Below, piece by piece: positions 10,622 through 21,500 of a stretch of DNA of 64,000 bases. The notes below the pieces were generated by a model that was given only the letters and a program-made list of their open reading frames with translations, was not told where the DNA came from and made no database searches. Source of the stretch: Tricholomella constricta (lineage: Eukaryota > Basidiomycota > Agaricomycetes > Agaricales > Lyophyllaceae); assembly GCA_013368375.1 (NCBI GenBank), contig JAACJP010000038.1, positions 248,001 through 312,000 on the forward strand, read 5' to 3'. Made by a program: the position numbers and the translations under genes. Positions within the stretch are counted from its first letter, which is position 1, and every line of letters begins with the position of its first letter.

Positions 10622-11230
10622 GTGTTTGGGAACTTTTAACATTTCTCGCCCCCCATAGTTGTTAGTTGTTTTGTTGTAGTGCACAGCACCTACAGGCCTT
10701 CTAGCTCTATCAACGTGGAGGCGGACAGAGTGGAAGGATTCATCGAGATGCATGAGGAGTACGTCTTTGAATTCAGTATCGTCGATCTTGACATTGAGAG
10801 CAGCGAGTTTCTGCTTGGCGGATTGGAGGGATTGGATGTAGGAAGTGATGGGGCGGCTGGGGTCATGGGTGATGTCGTAGAATTCTGAGCGGGCAGCCAT
10901 TCTGTACCCGATGGTAGAGCGCTCGAAATGGGCCTTAAGTGCAGCCCATGCAGCAGTACCAGTCTCCAAATCTTCGACAAGGTGCTGGTACTCATCTGAA
11001 ATCCGACCATAGAGCATACCTGCAAGCCGACCATCTGATGCCTTCCACTCCTTCTCTTCCTTCACATCAAGCCCATCCGGCTTCTTCCCAGTGGTGATAC
11101 CAGCCATCCCAATGGCAAGCAGGGCCATTTTCATCTTCTTGCTCCAGGTGAACCAGTTGGAGTCATCAAGTTGATCAGGGACATCATAACGAAGCTGAGC
11201 ACCAAAGGAAGTGGGAATTTGATAAGACAT
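10622..11230 (-). pseudogene. Copia gag, N-terminal part
   Basis: From the Met of MSYQIPTSFGAQLRYDVPDQ the frame encodes a copia Gag/UBN2-type domain: NWFTWSKKMKMALLAIGM, WKASDGRLAGMLYGRISDEY, GTAAWAALKAHFERSTIGYR and FKDVLLMHLDESFHSVR. This is the capsid-like part. It loses similarity after YNKTTNNYGGREML near 10640, where unrelated sequence begins. The zinc knuckle that should follow lies about 1.1 kb away, so the ORF is split. Confidence 0.85.
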
Positions 11231-11549
11231 GATGAGAATGATAAGAGATAGAAGCAGCAAGTTGGGTGTTGTTGGTTGGGGCCGGGGACCATAACCTGTT
11301 GAAGGGGTATTAGGGAAGAGACACAAGAAGGCTTATTAGCCCCACAGAAGATGCACAAGAGGCACCAGACACGGACACAAGATGACCAGAACACGGTATA
11401 TTTGGTAGAGGTAGAGAGAAAACTAGCTATCAGATGATGAGAGATACGGCGTGATGTGTGTACATATTAGGAATAGACGGGTCACGTGCTGACACCAGAC
11501 TCCCTCAACACACACATCCGTGCATGCGATGACATGCTGACCGCTGCGC

Positions 11550-11788
11550 TGCGCAAGTTTGGTTTCAGGATCCAGGTGGTCGACGCGCGACAGGCCAAGG
11601 GGAGATTGCGAAGATGTCGCCGGTGGTGGGTTCGCCGCCGCCGATGGAGATGGAGAAGACGGTGATGGCGGCGTCTCCGTCCCGTGTCTCCATGAATCGC
11701 ACTTGCCAGTGCTCAAGATGCTGCACGCGAGTCAGAACACAGTGGATGCAGCAAAGGACAGTGCACTGGCAGATTTGCAGGCGCTGAT
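11550..11788 (+). pseudogene. Helical-exon gene copy 2, 5' part (interrupted by gypsy)
   Basis: The plus-strand frame reads HESHLPVLKMLHASQNTVDA and KDSALADLQAL, and would continue as MRTALQTSSDVEML at 17562 if the gypsy element and one target copy were removed. This is the second copy of the exon at 7380-7690, in opposite orientation and with its own upstream sequence. A short segment before it (11490-11600) reads HIRACDDMLTAALRKFGFRI in another frame. Function unknown. Confidence 0.55.
11784..11788 (+). repeat. Target-site duplication CTGAT, left
   Basis: CTGAT directly before the left LTR, matched by CTGAT at 17557-17561 directly after the right LTR. Five bp is the usual size for Ty3/gypsy integrase. 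Confidence 0.95.
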
Positions 11789-11940
11789 TGTCACGGTCAC
11801 CAAATTCTTACATATACATAGGTCTCACCTTACTTACAGATCGCTCATTTCTCGCTGTACTTACTCTTCGTTCAATCAACACATCCAATTCTGCGTACTA
11901 CATTTTACTAAGTTCTAATCCTCGAGCCTTGACCGTAACA
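11789..11940 (+). repeat. 5' LTR
   Basis: 152 bp, starting TGTCACGG and ending CCGTAACA, with TG..CA ends. The leader after it begins GTTTGATTGAACCACG. I see no clear tRNA 3'-end primer site; the GATTGAACC resembles a T-arm complement, which is only a guess. Confidence 0.95.
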
Positions 11941-11968
11941 GTTTGATTGAACCACGAAAGCTGTTACT

Positions 11969-13126
11969 ATGTCTATTCCAGTTGAAAACCCAGTTCCTCA
12001 GGCTCCGTCTACTCCTGCAAACCCTATCGTTATTCCTGAGACACCTCCCCCTGGACTCGGTGTACAGGAACTCTGGCGCATCGTACACGCTGTTGGGAAA
12101 TCTGTCTCCAAAGACTCTGAGCAACGCAAGACAGAGAATTCGGCTATCCTTGACGCGCTTCGCGATCTCAAGTCTCAGCATCCTACTAGCCACTCCCCCG
12201 CTTCGTTCACCAGCTCCTTCCCTCCACTTTCCTCCGACACTTCAGCCGCTCCTCAACCACCAGTTCCTCCTTCAAGTTCCGAAGGCTCGGGCATACCGAA
12301 GGTTCGTGAACCGCGCATGTACGACGGAACCGTCGCCCAGCTCAACTCGTTCCTTCGTGAAATCAATAACGCCCTCCACCTTCAACGTCGCTCTCTACCT
12401 ACGGACTATGACAAAGTCTTGTACTTCAGTTTCTATCTCAAGGACGGATCACCAGCATCGTGGTATGCGAGTGTCGAAAAGACGCCCCCCGAACTCTTCC
12501 ACGACTTTCGTGGATTTTACCAAGCGTTCGTTGAGCATTTTGACGATACTGATAAACACGCTACTGCCCTCGCTAAGGTCCGGAAGCTCAAGCAAGAACC
12601 CGGGTCGGCTGCCAATTATGTGTCTCGCTATCGCGAGATCATTGCTGACCTTAACTTCGATGAAGATTCAAAAATCGACAACTTCTATCCAGGACTCAAG
12701 GAAACCGTCAAGGACGCCATGGTTATCCTTCCACGTCCTAAGACCTTCGATGATTATGTGAAGACGATTATTTCTATTGACAATAGTATCCATCGTCGTC
12801 AGACGGAGGTCAAGGAACGCCACATCAAGACTCCCAATCCTACTTCGCAACCTCGGCAACCTCCGGCTACCACCCATGCGCCACATGCTTCTTCTTCCTT
12901 GTCGTCCTCCAACGTCGTTCCAATGGAAGTCGATAGTATGCGCCGTGGAAAGGTTACGCCCGCTGAGCGCGAGCGTCGTCGTGCTAATAATCTTTGTTAT
13001 TATTGCGGTCAAGGTACGCACTCGATTAATGATTGTCCCAATATGTCCGAGCGCGCAAAGCGTGATATGAGGGCTAGACAAGCTAAATCTACGCCCAAGG
13101 CTGATCCCAAGTCGGGAAAAGCCTAA
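11969..13126 (+). CDS. gag: Gypsy Gag polyprotein
   Basis: 385 residues from MSIPVENPVPQAP, intact. The middle part has the retrotransposon gag domain (PASWYASVEKTPPELFHDFR, FVEHFDDTDKHATALAKVRK, NFYPGLKETVKDAMVILPRP). One CCHC zinc knuckle at 12995-13036 (CYYCGQGTHSINDC) binds RNA. Gag forms the particle shell. It ends GKA-TAA directly after a GGGAAAA slippery site, where pol lies open in the -1 frame. Confidence 0.95.
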   Translation: MSIPVENPVPQAPSTPANPIVIPETPPPGLGVQELWRIVHAVGKSVSKDSEQRKTENSAILDALRDLKSQHPTSHSPASFTSSFPPLSSDTSAAPQPPVPPSSSEGSGIPKVREPRMYDGTVAQLNSFLREINNALHLQRRSLPTDYDKVLYFSFYLKDGSPASWYASVEKTPPELFHDFRGFYQAFVEHFDDTDKHATALAKVRKLKQEPGSAANYVSRYREIIADLNFDEDSKIDNFYPGLKETVKDAMVILPRPKTFDDYVKTIISIDNSIHRRQTEVKERHIKTPNPTSQPRQPPATTHAPHASSSLSSSNVVPMEVDSMRRGKVTPAERERRRANNLCYYCGQGTHSINDCPNMSERAKRDMRARQAKSTPKADPKSGKA

Positions 13127-13159
13127 CCGGTCTCCCTTCAGAGGTCCAAGGGCTACCGG
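13114..13159 (+). promoter_or_regulatory. Programmed -1 ribosomal frameshift signal (gag-pol)
   Basis: The heptamer GGGAAAA (13114-13120) is read G GGA AAA in the gag frame, fitting X XXY YYZ. A 6-nt spacer that contains the gag stop follows. Then comes a hairpin: CCGGT (13127-13131) pairs with ACCGG (13155-13159), and CCCTT (13134-13138) pairs with AAGGG (13148-13152), with a CT/CT internal loop and a 9-nt loop. The -1 frame is open from here through protease. Confidence 0.8.
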
Positions 13160-14034
13160 ATAATGATGTTAGGACCCATCTGACTACTCCGGAGCCCGTC
13201 GTTCACTCTCGGCTCAATAACGGGAGATGGACACGTGTTTCCTCGCTCCACGCCCCTCGTTATAATTTTTCTACAGATACGAACGCTTCATCTCCCGACC
13301 ACTTCTTTATTTCGGTTACTCTCAACTTTCCAAATCACAAACCCGTCAAGGCTTTCGCTCTTGTCGACTCAGGTGCTTCGGCATCTTGTATTTCGGACGT
13401 CTTCGCTATGCGACATTCCCTGCCGCGTCGCGCGAAGGAATTACCGATTCCAATAATAGCAGTGGACAATCAACCCATTGCCTCTGGTCTCGTTTCTTCC
13501 GATGTAATTACGCAACTAACCGTGGACAAACACTCCGAGCACATTACGCTAGGCGTTGTTTCCGTCCCTTTTCCTGTTATTCTAGGTTTGGATTGGCTTC
13601 GCCGCCATAATCCGCATATTGATTGGGATAACCCCGATCTCACCCTTTCTTGCTGCAACCTCAAGCGCACTTTTCCGGTTACGGTCCCCGCTAAAGGCTT
13701 CGGTCTTACACGACCCATTGCTATGCAAACTTCGATTCAAGCATGTCCCATTACTACGGCTGGCTTAGGCTTTGGTCTCGCTAGCACCCCTATGTCTTCG
13801 GCTCCAGCACTATCACCAACGCCACAACCACCTCCTGCGTCAACGCAATTTCTCAAGTCCTTCGTCAACTGGACCGGCTTCAGTCGCTCTATCTTCGACA
13901 ACTCTACGCCAAAAACCCAAGATTTCGGTTACGACACCCAAAAGATTCCTCAAATACGCCAAGAACGTTCCGGTTTCATCCAACAGGATCTCCTGTCTAC
14001 GTCGCCGCCACTTCGGATTCCACCAACGACGTAG
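13120..14034 (+). CDS. pol: Gypsy pol, protease part
   Basis: Open in the -1 frame relative to gag, entered at the slippery site. The aspartic protease motif VDSGASASCISD has its catalytic Asp at 13366, and the flap-distal signature VILGLDWLRRHNPHIDW follows. It matures Gag and Pol. The frame stops at 14032-14034, while the RT frame is open just upstream of that point, so one indel separates them. Confidence 0.88.
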   Translation, partial: SLTGLPSEVQGLPDNDVRTHLTTPEPVVHSRLNNGRWTRVSSLHAPRYNFSTDTNASSPDHFFISVTLNFPNHKPVKAFALVDSGASASCISDVFAMRHSLPRRAKELPIPIIAVDNQPIASGLVSSDVITQLTVDKHSEHITLGVVSVPFPVILGLDWLRRHNPHIDWDNPDLTLSCCNLKRTFPVTVPAKGFGLTRPIAMQTSIQACPITTAGLGFGLASTPMSSAPALSPTPQPPPASTQFLKSFVNWTGFSRSIFDNSTPKTQDFGYDTQKIPQIRQERSGFIQQDLLSTSPPLRIPPTT

Positions 14035-16259
14035 ACAAAACCACGCCAACACCATCAACGCCTCCCGAACACCATCAATATGTTCCCGACAAGTATATGC
14101 CATGGGCTAACACCGTCTTTTCTCCAACAGAAGTCAATAACTTACCGCCACATCGATCCTTCGATATATCTATTGAGCTCAAGGAAGGGAAAACGCCACC
14201 TTTTGGTTCGATTTATCGATTGAACCAAGAAGAGCAAAAGTACCTTTCCGAATACCTCGACGATTATCTCAAGAAGGGTTTTATTCGCCGATCAACATCT
14301 TCCGCCACCTCGCCCATTCTGTTTGTTCGACGGAAAACTGGTGACTTGTGTCTTTGCGTGGACTACCGTGGTCTTAACGCGATTACGAAAAAGAACCGCT
14401 ATCCGTTGCCCCATGTCAATGATCTTTTGGATCGGACTCAAGGTTGCAAACTTTTCACGGTCATTGACCTAAAGAATGCATTTAACCTGGTCCGCATTCG
14501 AGAAGGAGACGAATGGAAAACCGCCTTTCGGACACCATTAGGACTCTACGAATATCTCGTCATGCCTTTCGGTTTAACTAACGCACCCGCTACTTTTCAA
14601 GCTTTTATTCAGGATACTCTTCGGGATTACATCGGCGTCTTTTGCGTCGTTTATCTCAATGACATTCTAATATTCTCCCGAAACCAAGAAGAACACGACC
14701 GACAAGTTCAGCTAGTCCTCGACCGGCTTCAAGAAGCGTACCTATTCACTAACATGAAGAAGTGCGAATTCGACAAGTCTGAAGTCGAATACCTGGGGTT
14801 TCTTATTGGTGCTGACGGCATCAAGATGAATCCCAAGAAACTCGTTTCTATCGCCGAATGGCCCGTTCCCCAAAATTGTCGTGATGTCCAATCTTTTCTT
14901 GGTTTCACTAACTTTTACAGATGTTTCGTCGACCACTACGCCAAAATCGTCCTTCCGTTGAATAAACTAACGCAAAAAAATGTTCCTTTTAATTTTACAG
15001 ATTCCGCGCGCAGCTCCTTCGAGCACCTCAAACGTGCATTCACTTCTTATCCCGTTCTTCGCCATTTCGACCCCAAAAAACCTTCCACTCTTTCTACTGA
15101 CGCTTCAGACTTTGCTTTATCAGGTATTCTTCAACAACCCGACGAGAAGAATTTACTTCATCCCATCGCGTATTACTCTCGCAAACTTTCGCCCGCCGAA
15201 ATCAATTACGACATCCACGATAAGGAACTACTCGCAATCGTAGATTCTTTTCGTGATTTGCGCCCTTGGCTCATGGGCACTTGCGTCCCAATTTCGGTCG
15301 TTTGCGACCACAAAAATCTTGAGTATTTCATGTCCTCTCGTTTATTAAATCGTCGCCAAGCGCGATGGTCTATGTTTCTCTCCGAGTTTGATTTTTGTCT
15401 CAGTTGGGCACCAGGGACTCAAAACGTCGCCAACGCTCCGTCCCGTCGCCCCGACTTCCTGCCAAAAAAAGGGGATGATATACTGGAAGCCCAGCGAAAG
15501 ACGTTAATCACGCCCAAACATACTGAACGCCTTTTTCCCTCTTCCGAAACAGATTCTAGTCCTTCGTTTTCAATTCCTGCAATAACTACTCTCGCCATCG
15601 ACAACTCGGACCTCCTACGACACTTTCAAGCTGCGTTTCACGAGGACACCGAGTGGCGTGAGGCTCTACTCCACGGATCTACGGAGTTCACGGCCCAAGA
15701 CAACATGGTGTTTCACAACGGACGTGTTTTCGTACCGAAGTCCCTTCATGCCGAGATACTCTATGCTCGTCACGATTGCGTACTTAGTGGTCATCCCGGA
15801 CGCACGCTCACCGTTAAAAATATTCTCCGCGACTATTCATGGCCTGGGATCTATACGTATGTCCGCCGCTACGTTTCTGCGTGCGATACGTGTAATCGAA
15901 TCAAAATCCCGTGTCATAAACCCTACGGCTTGCTCCAACCTCTCGACATCCCAGATCGTCCTTGGAAATCGATCTCCATGGACTTCATAGTTAAGCTTCC
16001 CAATTCTCATTCTTACGATTCAATTCTCGTTATTTGTGATCGTCTAACTCGCGCTGCTCATTTTATTTCTTGCACAGAGTCGATGACCGCGGCCGACTTG
16101 GCGTGGTTATTCGTCGACTGTATCTTTCGATATCACGGTCTTCCTGATTCGATAATTTCTGATCGTGGTTCCCTCTTTGTTTCTAATTTCTGGAAAGAAC
16201 TAACCGCGCTATCGATGCTCGATATTCTACAGCTTACCATCCTCGCACCGACGGCCTAA
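14000..16259 (+). pseudogene. pol: Gypsy pol, reverse transcriptase, RNase H and integrase N-terminal part
   Basis: Open in a third frame. RT landmarks: PFGSIYRLNQEEQKYLSEYL, FVRRKTGDLCLCVDYRGLN, FTVIDLKNAFNLVRI, LVMPFGLTNAPATFQ and YLNDILIFS. The last should be Y-x-DD; the first Asp is Asn (AAT, 14658-14660), so polymerase activity is doubtful. RNase H: STDASDFALSGIL and DKELLAIV. Integrase zinc domain: SGHPGRTLTVKNILRDY and CDTCNRIK. The catalytic core has WKSISMDFIVKLP and ISDRGSLFVSNFW. The frame breaks near 16210, before the last catalytic Glu. Confidence 0.93.
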
Positions 16260-17404
16260 CGGAGTGTACCAACCAGACGCTTGAGGGCTATCTACATGCC
16301 TATTGCTCCTATCAACAAGACGACTGGGTGGATTATCTTCCCCTGGCCGAATTCGTTTTCAATAACACAGAAAACTCGTCAACTAAACATACGCCCTTCT
16401 TCGCCAACTTGGGCTTTCACCCTACCTTTTCTCCCAAACTTTCCGATCTTTCTACCGTCCCCGCTGCTGAAAATCTCGCCCAACGTTTAGATCAGATTCA
16501 TACTGAACTTCGTGCTGAACTTCAGTATTTGCAAGAACGTCAGGAAAAGATATTCAATACTCGTGTTCTCCCTTCTCCAACTTACGCACCCGACCAACTG
16601 GTGTGGTTGCTTCGCCGGGATATTCGAACAACTCGACCGTCGCTCAAATTGGATCATCGACGCCTCGGTCCCTTCCCAGTTGTTCGACAAATCGGCTTAC
16701 AATCATATCAGCAACGTTTACCATCCTATCTCTCTCGTTTACATCCCGTTTTTCACACCTCGCTTTTGGAACCCTATCAAGACCCCTCCGAATTCCACTC
16801 ACACTCTTCTCCGCAACCCTTCCAACTCGCCAACTCTCTCCCGTCTATTTCCCATATTCTCGACTCTCGCAAAATAGGTCATCGCTACGAGTACTTCGTC
16901 CACTGGTCTTCCCTACCCGACACCGACAATTCCTGGATCCCTCTCTCCGACATCCCTACCACCGCCAACGAAATCATCGACCGTTTCCATCGCCGACACC
17001 CTCGTGCTCCAAGACCTCACCCAGTTACGTTACAAAAACATTTCTCTCTTCCTACTGATACTGTACCTACTATCCCAGACACTACTATACCTATACAAGC
17101 GGTGAATCAAGACGAACCAACTGTCGAATCTCCCCTCTCTACGGCTGAGTCTCTCGTATCGCACTCCGACGCGACTGGCGTCACGTCAGGAGACGTGTCA
17201 ACCTCGGTAGATGGTCGTGAACAAGATTTGGTACACGGTTCCACTTCATCGTTTTTACGACACCACCCACGATCCAAATCTCCTGTTACGAAAAAACAAA
17301 ATCCTCGTTCCGTCTACGTACCTCCTCCTGCTACTACTACTCGTTCAGGCCGCGTCGCTCATCCTCCTCCTCCTCGTCTCGATCCGCCATTAAAAGGGGG
17401 ATGA
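16211..17404 (+). pseudogene. pol: Gypsy integrase C-terminal part with chromodomain
   Basis: Continues integrase in another frame: IDARYSTAYHPRTDGLTECT (catalytic Glu codon at 16262-16264), VDYLPLAEFVFNN, DQLVWLLRRDIRT, KLDHRRLGPFPVV (the GPF/Y module) and LHPVFHTSLLEPY. Then a chromodomain at about 16857-16985 (ILDSRKIGHRYEYFVHWSS, DNSWIPLSDI), which in chromoviruses guides insertion to marked chromatin. A Ser/Thr/Pro-rich tail ends at 17404. A 1-nt loss near 16210 explains the frame change. The polypurine tract AAAAGGGGGA precedes the right LTR. Confidence 0.92.
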
Positions 17405-17556
17405 TGTCACGGTCACCAAATTCTTACATATACATAGGTCTCACCTTACTTACAGATCGCTCATTTCTCGCTGTACTTACTCTTCGTTCAATCAACACAT
17501 CCAATTCTGCGTACTACGTTCTACTAAGTTCTAATCCTCGAGCCTTGACCGTAACA
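17405..17556 (+). repeat. 3' LTR
   Basis: 152 bp, differing from the left LTR at two positions, both transitions. The stop codon of pol lies directly before it. Confidence 0.95.
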
Positions 17557-17561
17557 CTGAT
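17557..17561 (+). repeat. Target-site duplication CTGAT, right
   Basis: Right-hand copy of the 5-bp duplication. In copy 1 of the target exon (minus strand near 7676) the uninterrupted sequence GCGCTGATGCGG is present, which confirms the empty site. Confidence 0.95.
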
Positions 17562-17870
17562 GCGGACAGCTCTGCAGACGAGCAGCGATGTGGAGATGCT
17601 TGAGGTGCTACAGATTGGGAGGGAGGCGTTGCCCGAAGCAATCAAGATGCTGCAGAGGATGTTGGAGAGGGTTGGGGTTGGTGAGGCGGCGGCGGCGACA
17701 ACGACAATGACGGAGGAGAAGATGAAGAAGCAGCTGCAGATGAGGTCAGGGAGCATGCAGATGCAGGGTAGCAGTTGAAGTGATGGCAAAGTTGTTGAAG
17801 GGTGGGGCACACTTACAGAACCAATACAGAACTTGGTCTTGCCGTTCAACGGCCACACTTTACCTTGTCA
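17562..17870 (+). pseudogene. Helical-exon gene copy 2, 3' part
   Basis: Continues the frame interrupted at 11788: RTALQTSSDVEMLEVLQIG, then a Lys/Gln/Met-rich tail to a stop at 17778. Compared with copy 1 it keeps an extra REALPEAIKML segment. Past the stop, similarity to copy 1 continues to the block near 17830. The gene is broken by the 5.8-kb insertion. Confidence 0.55.
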
Positions 17871-17879
17871 TGGAGGAAG

Positions 17880-18598
17880 AGCTTACGGTAATGTGATGCA
17901 TCAATTATATAGGACAGGAAAGAGCATGAGTGATACTATGGGCCCTACAGTACCATCGTGCACTGTAATGCAACGGTGGCATGTTGCATGACCGGTGTAC
18001 GGTCACTAGAACGTCATATTTACACTGTTATGACAGTAGATGATGCATAATTACCACAGGGTCTGGTGGTTCAAAACACTGTCGGACGTCAATCTGAAGT
18101 CGTCGTAGATTATTAAGCTGGTAGAGATATATCATAGATTACGCTCCGGCTCCATTACCCCATACTTAGTAGTATACGATTTCGTCACGACTCTATCTTG
18201 ATTGATATACACACACGCAGAAACAACAAATTATGGAGATAAGTATCAATGGACGATGGATTACCTGACAAATATGCTGCAGCGCTTAACACGCCGCATA
18301 GAGGCACACAACACAACGGAAATGGAGGTTGTCATTGGGGGTGGATCAGTCCAAAAAGCCATGTCATTCTTGTCTATCGTATGTATCATACCGTATCATA
18401 TATAGTCAAGTCGTATGGAGCGCGTAGAACACGTAAGCACGATGATGACCCAGCCACGCAAAACAACCAGCGAGGGGAGACAGCAAACAGCGGTACAGGA
18501 GGCAAGATGGGGCAGGAACCCTAACATGGGGGGAAGGAATGAGCACATTGCAGCGCAAGGGCTGAGAGAAACCCTCCGGATGGCTCAGGCTGTGGCGC
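17880..18598. other. Intergenic, no gene seen
   Basis: AT-rich spacer with short open frames lacking coding character. A segment near 18250-18350 (KYAAALNTPHRGTQHN) could be a gene fragment, but nothing supports it. Confidence 0.45.
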
Positions 18599-21500
18599 TT
18601 ATGGGTCGGCATCTGTAGGGGGTGTAGCAGAGAAAGCGGTGGTAGTGGTGGTCTGACCCTTCACAGCGACCCACTTCTCCTTCTCCTCCTTCTTCTCCTT
18701 GCCCTCTTCCTTCTCAGCCTCGTCCTCTGACGTCACGCTCTCCTCAGTGTCAGCGTCAACACCCGTGCTCTCAGACTCGGAACTCGACGACGACGCGGAC
18801 GACGATTCGGTGGTGGAGGAGTTATCGACTGTTGTTGCTGGGGTGGTTTCAGTAGGAGTCGTTTCAGCGGTTGTAAAAGAGTCACTCTTCGCCGCCTCCT
18901 TAGCCGCTGCCTCTTTCAGCGGCTGCTTCTTGGCCTTGGCGCGAGCCTCTTTACGCTCGAGTTTCTATAAGAATTGAATGAATATGTCGAAAGAATACGA
19001 GTTGGAGAAGCAATCTCACCTCCTTTGCCTCCTTTTCCTCTTTCTTGTGATGCGAAGATATCAGGCATTGCGGAGAGAAACGTGATCAAATGGAAGAAAT
19101 ACCTCTTTAGCCTCCTTTTCTTCCTTCTGTGGAGCGCACGAACACCAGTCAGATATCATGTATGTGGAATGATGAAGGTTACGATTTACCTCCTTCTTCT
19201 CCTTGGCCTCGCGCTACATTGAGTTTTTTTGTCAGAACTGCAGAGATGATGAAGAAAAACGAAAAAGATGAAACCTCTGCTTTTTCCTTCTTCAGCTTCT
19301 CACGAGTTTCACGCTCCTGGATGATCCACACGTCGACCTCCTCGACGCACTCACATGGACGAGTCTTGTTCTTGAGGAGGTAGCCTTGAAGGCTCGCAAC
19401 CTGGTGATCGGGAACGACGTTTTCAATGGAAGAAACACTTGAAAAGAGTACGCCTAGACTCACGCTCAACTCGTCCTCAGGGATCGCTTCGGCGAAGCGC
19501 TTGGCAAGTTCTGAGATCTCGTCCTCAGTCAACAAAGGAAGGGCATGAGCTGGCGCCTTGCGCTTGGGCAGGGGGAGGTTCTTTTGGGAAGCATCCTTAG
19601 CCGCAGCCGACACCACTGCGACAGCGGTTGCAGGCTTGAATGGGAAGAAGCACTTGAAGATGCCTTCCGCCTGCCACTTGGTCGCGTGTGTGAAATTTAC
19701 CCAAACATCCATGCGGCCTGGCCGGGACAGCGCAGGGTCGAGACGCTCAATGTGGTTCGTCGTGGCAAACAAAAGGCTATGCACGTCATTAGCTTTGTTT
19801 TAACAAGGCAACCGAACGTGGGACTTACCGGCCTTCTGCGGCTGCAACTCCATCTAGACTGTTCAGTAATCCGCTCAAACTCAAGGTAGATCCGTCAGTC
19901 TCAGCAGTTGTGGATGTGGTACACGTTGAGGCGGTGGGCGCTCCGGTAGACGTCGCATCACGGCTGACAGAACGCGTAAACGCGGCGTCCAGATCTTCCA
20001 AAAGCAGAATACATCTGGGCGAAGATTTCTATCAGAATTGCCCTCGCATGAAGTCATATGCCGGACATACCTCGAAGGTACACGGCTCATTAATGTGGTT
20101 AATGTGTTATCACTCATTCTAGATATCAAATGGTTAATTGGACGAGTCAGTAGAGGCGGTGGTGCTTACCCCTTAGATGAAAGGGAAACGACGTAAATGT
20201 CGAGACCCAATTCTCCGGCTAATGAATGAATGAGAGAAGTCTTGCCACTATAAACCGACATTAAATTGCCATATAACATGAATGAAACATAAAGGCACAC
20301 CTGCCAGGGACACCGTGAAGTAGGTATCCTCTTCGGAACGGTATTCCTAGAGTAACATTTGGTATAACCTTCGGCAATCCAGAGACGTAGATGACATACC
20401 TCGTTCTGCATACCTAACAATAGATGTAAGCCAGGAGGCGATGAAAATCAGCAACAGGAAACATACCATTCCTCTGAGCAAAGGAAATCTTTGCAATCCG
20501 CCAAAAGCATGTCCTTCACGCCAGGTTGAAGAACAATTGAGCTCATGGGTCTCTTTTGCCTGGCCCCATTCCATCGCCAGCAGCCGTAAGTGCTGTGATA
20601 CGAAATCAGGTTGATGACATCGGGCGTTAAGTTACAAGCACTTACGTATCAGCCAAGAATATGTGGACGCGATGCTCCGCATCTTTCTCGTATTCTCGCT
20701 TAGCTTCAAGAACAAGCTTTTTGAGGATGTCATTGTTCCGTGCGACAACGCTAAGAAGATATACACATTGAGCAAGTCCACTTAAACACCGACGATGACG
20801 GAAATACCTAATCTTAAGGGATGACACACCTTGGTCGTAATCGGGGTAGCGTTTCGTGCGCGTAATCTTCCAAACATTTTATCAATCGAAATGTCCGGAC
20901 ACATAGCATGAAAATACTCACCCTCAGCCAATGCCCACGGTAGTAAATGGTGTGGGTGGTGTCTAATTGTCATGAAATGTCACCATTGGGGAAATTTAAT
21001 GTAACGCAGTGTTCACCTAGGCTGGGCATGAATGCAACCTTGCGCTTGCGACGTCCGTGGACCAGACCACCGTCATCTTCCTCCTCCTCCTCCTCGAGGT
21101 CGCCCGTGGTTGTCTGAGTTAGTCCATTACGTCCTGCTGAGCGCGTAGTGATTTCAAACTCCCTGCTACGACCCCATGCCGGTTGCTGAAAGACATTGGT
21201 CAGAAAACGCAAGGCAGAGTGGCAATTTTGAAATACCTTTGCAAGCCAGTGCATCAACCTTGGGGTAATTGTGATAAATACAAGTGTACAAGGGTAGACA
21301 GTGTACATGTGTGCAATGAAGCTTACCAGTCATAGGGGTAATCCTCTTGACTGAAATGTGCAGTCAGAAAAAAGGCTGGAGGGGTGATTCGGACCTATCA
21401 GCTGGAGGTGCCAATGATGTATAGAGAACAACGAACAATCTACAAATCCATTCCAAGCTGAAACGGACGCCCTGCGAGCTGTTTCTACGGTTCCGCCAAT

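Larger units (their letters stand above)
8946..11420 (-). mobile_element. Ty1/copia retrotransposon remnant with large internal deletion
   Basis: Minus-strand order: a possible 5' LTR end CCCCTTCAACA, a leader GGTTATGGTCCC resembling copia leaders, a gag ORF, a foreign-looking GC-rich stretch, a zinc knuckle, then only the C-terminal part of RNase H. Protease, integrase and reverse transcriptase are missing. A TGTTGGGACTTGTCCC sequence near 9032 could start the 3' LTR, but the two LTRs do not align, so the ends are uncertain. The element is non-autonomous. Confidence 0.75.
11789..17556 (+). mobile_element. Ty3/gypsy chromovirus-type LTR retrotransposon
   Basis: A 5768-bp element with 152-bp LTRs, gag, protease, reverse transcriptase, RNase H, integrase and a C-terminal chromodomain, in the standard gypsy order. 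It is flanked by a perfect 5-bp duplication. The LTRs differ at 2 of 152 positions (11902 A/G and 11905 T/C), so insertion is fairly recent. Pol carries frame breaks and an RT active-site change, so this copy is probably not autonomous. Gag and pol are in different frames with a -1 frameshift signal at their junction. Confidence 0.97.
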
